The notes under the pieces: model-generated
The model's input: only the letters and a program-made list of their open reading frames with translations
Databases searched by the model: none
Told to the model about the DNA's origin: nothing
Shown: positions 61,859 through 64,000 of the stretch, in pieces
Numbering within the stretch: position 1 is the stretch's first letter
Layout: each line of letters starts with the position of its first letter
Assembly (NCBI GenBank): GCA_947476325.1
Contig: CANJPZ010000009.1
Span: 18,107 to 82,106 of the forward strand
Source of the DNA: Caulobacteraceae bacterium
Lineage (GTDB): Bacteria > Pseudomonadota > Alphaproteobacteria > Caulobacterales > Caulobacteraceae
Length of the DNA stretch: 64,000 bases
Direction: 5' to 3'
Translations under genes and position numbers: made by a program

Positions 61859-63310
61859 ATTTGCCTGCTCAGGCAAACTGGCATACCCAAGCGCAATCAT
61901 AAGACGATGCTCAGAAATAGTCAGTTCATCTGCGATTACGTCGCACCCACTGATAAGTGCCGAAATCGAATTGTCGGAAGGAGCAAGATCTTCTTTCGTA
62001 AGCGTCTTAGCATCGATTCCTAGTGCAGAAATGCGTTCATGCAGCGTTGGATGAGTGTCGTTTGGGTGTGCCATTTTGAAATCTAGCAATGCATCTCGTC
62101 TCGCATCAAAATCTATTTCTTCATAAGCACCCATCGCTACGTTGTAATAAATTTCACTTAAATTGTTGTAGACCCTGCCTTCGTTTAGCGTCTCGACATT
62201 TAATTTCTGAATACCCGACCACAGTTGAGCGTACTCGCTGAACTTCAATAGTGCGCTCGCCAGACATTTCGCACCGCCAACCTTTGCCCCTTCTAGATCA
62301 GCAGCGATTTCTCTCTCTCGCCCTATTGTACGCTCTGCGACTGCGAACTCATCGTGTAGAAGAATTAGAAAAATGAGTGTTGGTAAGTTGATAATACTAT
62401 TATCTTCGCCATTACCCTCTAGTGACGATATTGCTGATTCAATTCTTGAGAACGCAGGATAAAACTTTAAAGAATATACGGTGTCTTTACCCTTAAAGTG
62501 CCCCATTTCGTGCCCAATGACTGAACGAAGTTCATCAATATTAAGAATGCGCAAGAAAGGTAGCGGCATATATAATGTTGTTCCGCCTAGCGTTCCAGAA
62601 TTGTTACTTAGTGCAACTTTAGCACTCGTAACAAAGAAACTCGGCTCCAGACCCACAACGATGTTAGATGGACGCGTTGCCCCCACTGAATCCGCTACTT
62701 CGTTAACGAGTTTTATCAACCCATCACCATTATCGTTGTTTATTAGAATTCCTGATTGCGAGAGCGTCGCGCCCTTCATGATCCGAAGCGCAATCACGAT
62801 TAGGTTAAAACCTCCAAAAATAGCGACAAGACCTGCGCCTGCCAACGCAATGAAGTGAACCCGATGTATAAAGACCGATTCAGCGATATATATTCCATAT
62901 ACAAATAGCGCACCCTGAATCACTATTGTTACAGAGAGAAGTATTAGAACAATCCTTGTTAGCGGTGACAGAATGAACGCTAACCTCGCTCTGTTATTTC
63001 CACCGTAAACCCTGCCAGCAAACAGTAAGAAAAATAGCGCAACGCCGACAGCGATCGATATTTTTGCACCTTGTTCGAACGTCTGAATTTCACTTGCAGG
63101 TGCGCATACTTCCACCAATTCGGGGATATTTTTTGCGCACACAACTCGATAGTCTAATATAGTACTGGGATCGATTTTATCTTGCTGAAGTGCTTCTCGG
63201 AACTCGCTGTTATATTTTGCAGAGACAGCATATGAGACACCTAAAGCGACAATAGGGATGACAAAAACGATCGCCATCGCCAAGAATAATTTCTGTAACC
63301 GTTTACCCAT
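61856..63310 (-). CDS. Membrane-bound M48 family metallopeptidase, cassette cargo
   Basis: A 484-residue protein in AT-rich DNA with unusual codon choice for this genome. Four hydrophobic segments (about 7-30, 78-100, 115-143, 148-176) precede a cytosolic or periplasmic M48 domain with the zinc motif H-E-x2-H in 'VIGHEMGHFKGKD' (about 273-285) and a downstream Glu in 'REREIAADLEGAK' (about 341). I start at the ATG at 63310, which has a GGGGGG-rich site upstream; the longer frame overlaps the recombinase end. It begins 34 bases after the recombinase stop, on the same strand. M48 enzymes such as HtpX degrade membrane proteins; the target here is unknown. Its TAG stop is the first three bases of the outer repeat. 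Confidence 0.82.
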   Translation of the reverse strand: MGKRLQKLFLAMAIVFVIPIVALGVSYAVSAKYNSEFREALQQDKIDPSTILDYRVVCAKNIPELVEVCAPASEIQTFEQGAKISIAVGVALFFLLFAGRVYGGNNRARLAFILSPLTRIVLILLSVTIVIQGALFVYGIYIAESVFIHRVHFIALAGAGLVAIFGGFNLIVIALRIMKGATLSQSGILINNDNGDGLIKLVNEVADSVGATRPSNIVVGLEPSFFVTSAKVALSNNSGTLGGTTLYMPLPFLRILNIDELRSVIGHEMGHFKGKDTVYSLKFYPAFSRIESAISSLEGNGEDNSIINLPTLIFLILLHDEFAVAERTIGREREIAADLEGAKVGGAKCLASALLKFSEYAQLWSGIQKLNVETLNEGRVYNNLSEIYYNVAMGAYEEIDFDARRDALLDFKMAHPNDTHPTLHERISALGIDAKTLTKEDLAPSDNSISALISGCDVIADELTISEHRLMIALGYASLPEQAN

Positions 63311-63344
63311 AATGCCGCCCCCCAAATGCCGCCCTTTATTGATC

Positions 63345-63911
63345 TCAACCCACCACTCGCCGACAAGCATCTTCCGACACTTCGATATACCGCTGCGTCA
63401 TTGCTAGCGAACTATGCCTAGCAAGCGCCTGCACATCCCGCATCGATCCACCGACGCTGCTAATTTTACGTGCCCAGCGCGTGATCGCAGTTCTACGCCC
63501 CGAGTGACTGCTCGCGCCGTTGAAACCCAGATCCCGATAGAGCGTCCAGAACCAGTTAACCAGCACCTGCGCTGACATGCCATCCCCACGCGTACTGAGC
63601 AGCACGACACCCTTTCGAGCGCCGCCTAACGCTCTCAGCGCATCCTGAATCCGTGCGCTCATAAAGACCACGCCCCCAGACCTACCCTTCGACGCTCGAT
63701 CCTCGAGACGAATAGCGTCTGAGATGTCACCTGCTGAGTCCGTGACCATCGACCATTCCAGCAGAGCAATTTCCTTAGCACGTAATCCTGAATCGACGGA
63801 AAGTAGAAAAATCGTGGTGTTTCTTAATGCGTTTCTCCGTGACGCTAGAACCGCGAGAACCTGCTTTTGCTGAGATTCCGTCAGAATTTTTGCCTGCTTT
63901 GTCAGTGACAT
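63345..63911 (-). CDS. Short tyrosine recombinase (catalytic domain only)
   Basis: A 188-residue site-specific recombinase. All six catalytic residues are visible: R44 ('SGLRAKEIALLEW'), K75, H136 and R139 ('SSHSGRRTA'), H166 ('ALARHSSLAM') and the nucleophile Y175 ('TQRYIEVSED'). There is almost no N-terminal core-binding domain (about 30 residues before the catalytic part), which is the size class of FimB/FimE invertases rather than phage integrases. The start has AGGG nine bases upstream. GC and codon use differ from the host genes. Its 3' end carries the inner 46-bp repeat and it is followed at once by the M48 gene. It ends ...A-C-R-R-V-V-G-stop. Confidence 0.9.
   Translation of the reverse strand: MSLTKQAKILTESQQKQVLAVLASRRNALRNTTIFLLSVDSGLRAKEIALLEWSMVTDSAGDISDAIRLEDRASKGRSGGVVFMSARIQDALRALGGARKGVVLLSTRGDGMSAQVLVNWFWTLYRDLGFNGASSHSGRRTAITRWARKISSVGGSMRDVQALARHSSLAMTQRYIEVSEDACRRVVG
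63361..63406 (-). repeat. 46-bp direct repeat, inner copy, inside the recombinase gene
   Basis: Identical to 61813-61858. It covers codons 170 to 184 of the recombinase, from the residue after L169 to R184, and includes the codon for Tyr175. Beyond the repeat only four codons (R-V-V-G) and the stop remain. This is the candidate insertion point of the cassette. Confidence 0.85.
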
Positions 63912-64000
63912 TGAATTCGCCCTTTTCGTTAGATTTGTGCCAATTCCAGCACCTTCCTAACAAATGGCAACCAGCATTACATCCAGCAGCAGCATAAAAC
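63912..64000. other. Upstream region of the recombinase gene, AT-rich
   Basis: The last 89 bases are the leader of the recombinase gene, still of low GC. They contain an AAAAGGGCGAATTC ribosome-binding region before the ATG. I saw no promoter that I could defend, and no third copy of the 46-bp repeat. The island continues past the window edge. Confidence 0.4.

Larger units (their letters stand above)
61813..63406 (-). mobile_element. Putative recombinase-borne gene cassette bounded by 46-bp direct repeats
   Basis: The 46 bases at 61813-61858 are identical to those at 63361-63406. Copy-to-copy distance is 1548 bases and contains only the M48 peptidase gene plus 34 bases of leader and the last codons of the recombinase gene. 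Copy 2 is inside the 3' end of the tyrosine recombinase gene. The DNA is low in GC compared with the host. I infer that the recombinase acts on this repeat and that the peptidase gene is a removable cassette read from the recombinase promoter. Recombination itself has not been shown; a simple duplication could also give this layout. Confidence 0.65.

Overview
The window is high-GC DNA from an alphaproteobacterium. The gene content and order point to Caulobacteraceae (Caulobacter/Phenylobacterium-like): lptF-lptG-lptD-surA-pdxA-ksgA, gmk-yicC-mltG-fabF-acpP-fabG-fabD, rpsF-rpsR-rplI, dnaB-alr-radA-cvpA-purF and der-bamB-panB. This placement is inferred from gene order and family knowledge, not from a database search. 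No rRNA or tRNA gene and no CRISPR array was seen.

Layout. 1-6.1 kb: end of an enoyl-CoA hydratase, an acyltransferase, ndk, an ABC-F ATPase and the I78 inhibitor-holC-pepA group. 6.1-14.6 kb: an outer-membrane biogenesis run (lptF, lptG, lptD, surA) leading with 4-bp overlaps into pdxA and rsmA, then an ACT-domain protein. 14.6-20.7 kb (minus strand): gmk, yicC, mltG and the fatty-acid synthesis genes fabF, acpP, fabG, fabD. 20.8-22.9 kb: a peroxiredoxin and the S6-S18-L9 ribosomal operon with a clear terminator. 22.9-29.7 kb: an accessory stretch with two broken genes, a two-motif aspartic protease, an omega-aminotransferase and an amidase. 29.8-38.2 kb: dnaB, alr, a frameshifted YIP1 gene, radA, cvpA, purF. 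38.2-51.6 kb: transporter, SDR, der, bamB-like, panB, a dioxygenase, an ECF sigma operon, a lipase, a dienoyl-CoA isomerase and metY. 51.6-61.2 kb: a GGDEF-EAL protein, an acyl-CoA dehydrogenase, an unlisted 35-residue membrane protein with its own terminator, a MgtC-type membrane protein, a PHP-domain secreted protein, an EVE protein, a gene remnant and a small transporter.

From about 61.57 kb to the right edge the DNA becomes AT-rich and foreign. It holds a 188-residue catalytic-only tyrosine recombinase and, directly downstream on the same strand, a membrane-bound M48 metallopeptidase. A perfect 46-bp direct repeat bounds the peptidase gene. One copy lies inside the 3' end of the recombinase gene and includes the codon for its catalytic tyrosine; the other supplies the stop codon of the peptidase gene. 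Recombination between the copies would remove exactly 1548 bp and still leave a recombinase frame that ends normally. This looks like a gene-cassette system whose attachment site is the end of its own recombinase gene, and it is the most interesting feature here.

Other points: three otherwise recognisable genes (YidB-like, DUF3761, YIP1) each carry one lesion, an SRPBCC-domain gene survives only as its last 41 codons, and several families of dispersed inverted repeats sit between genes.
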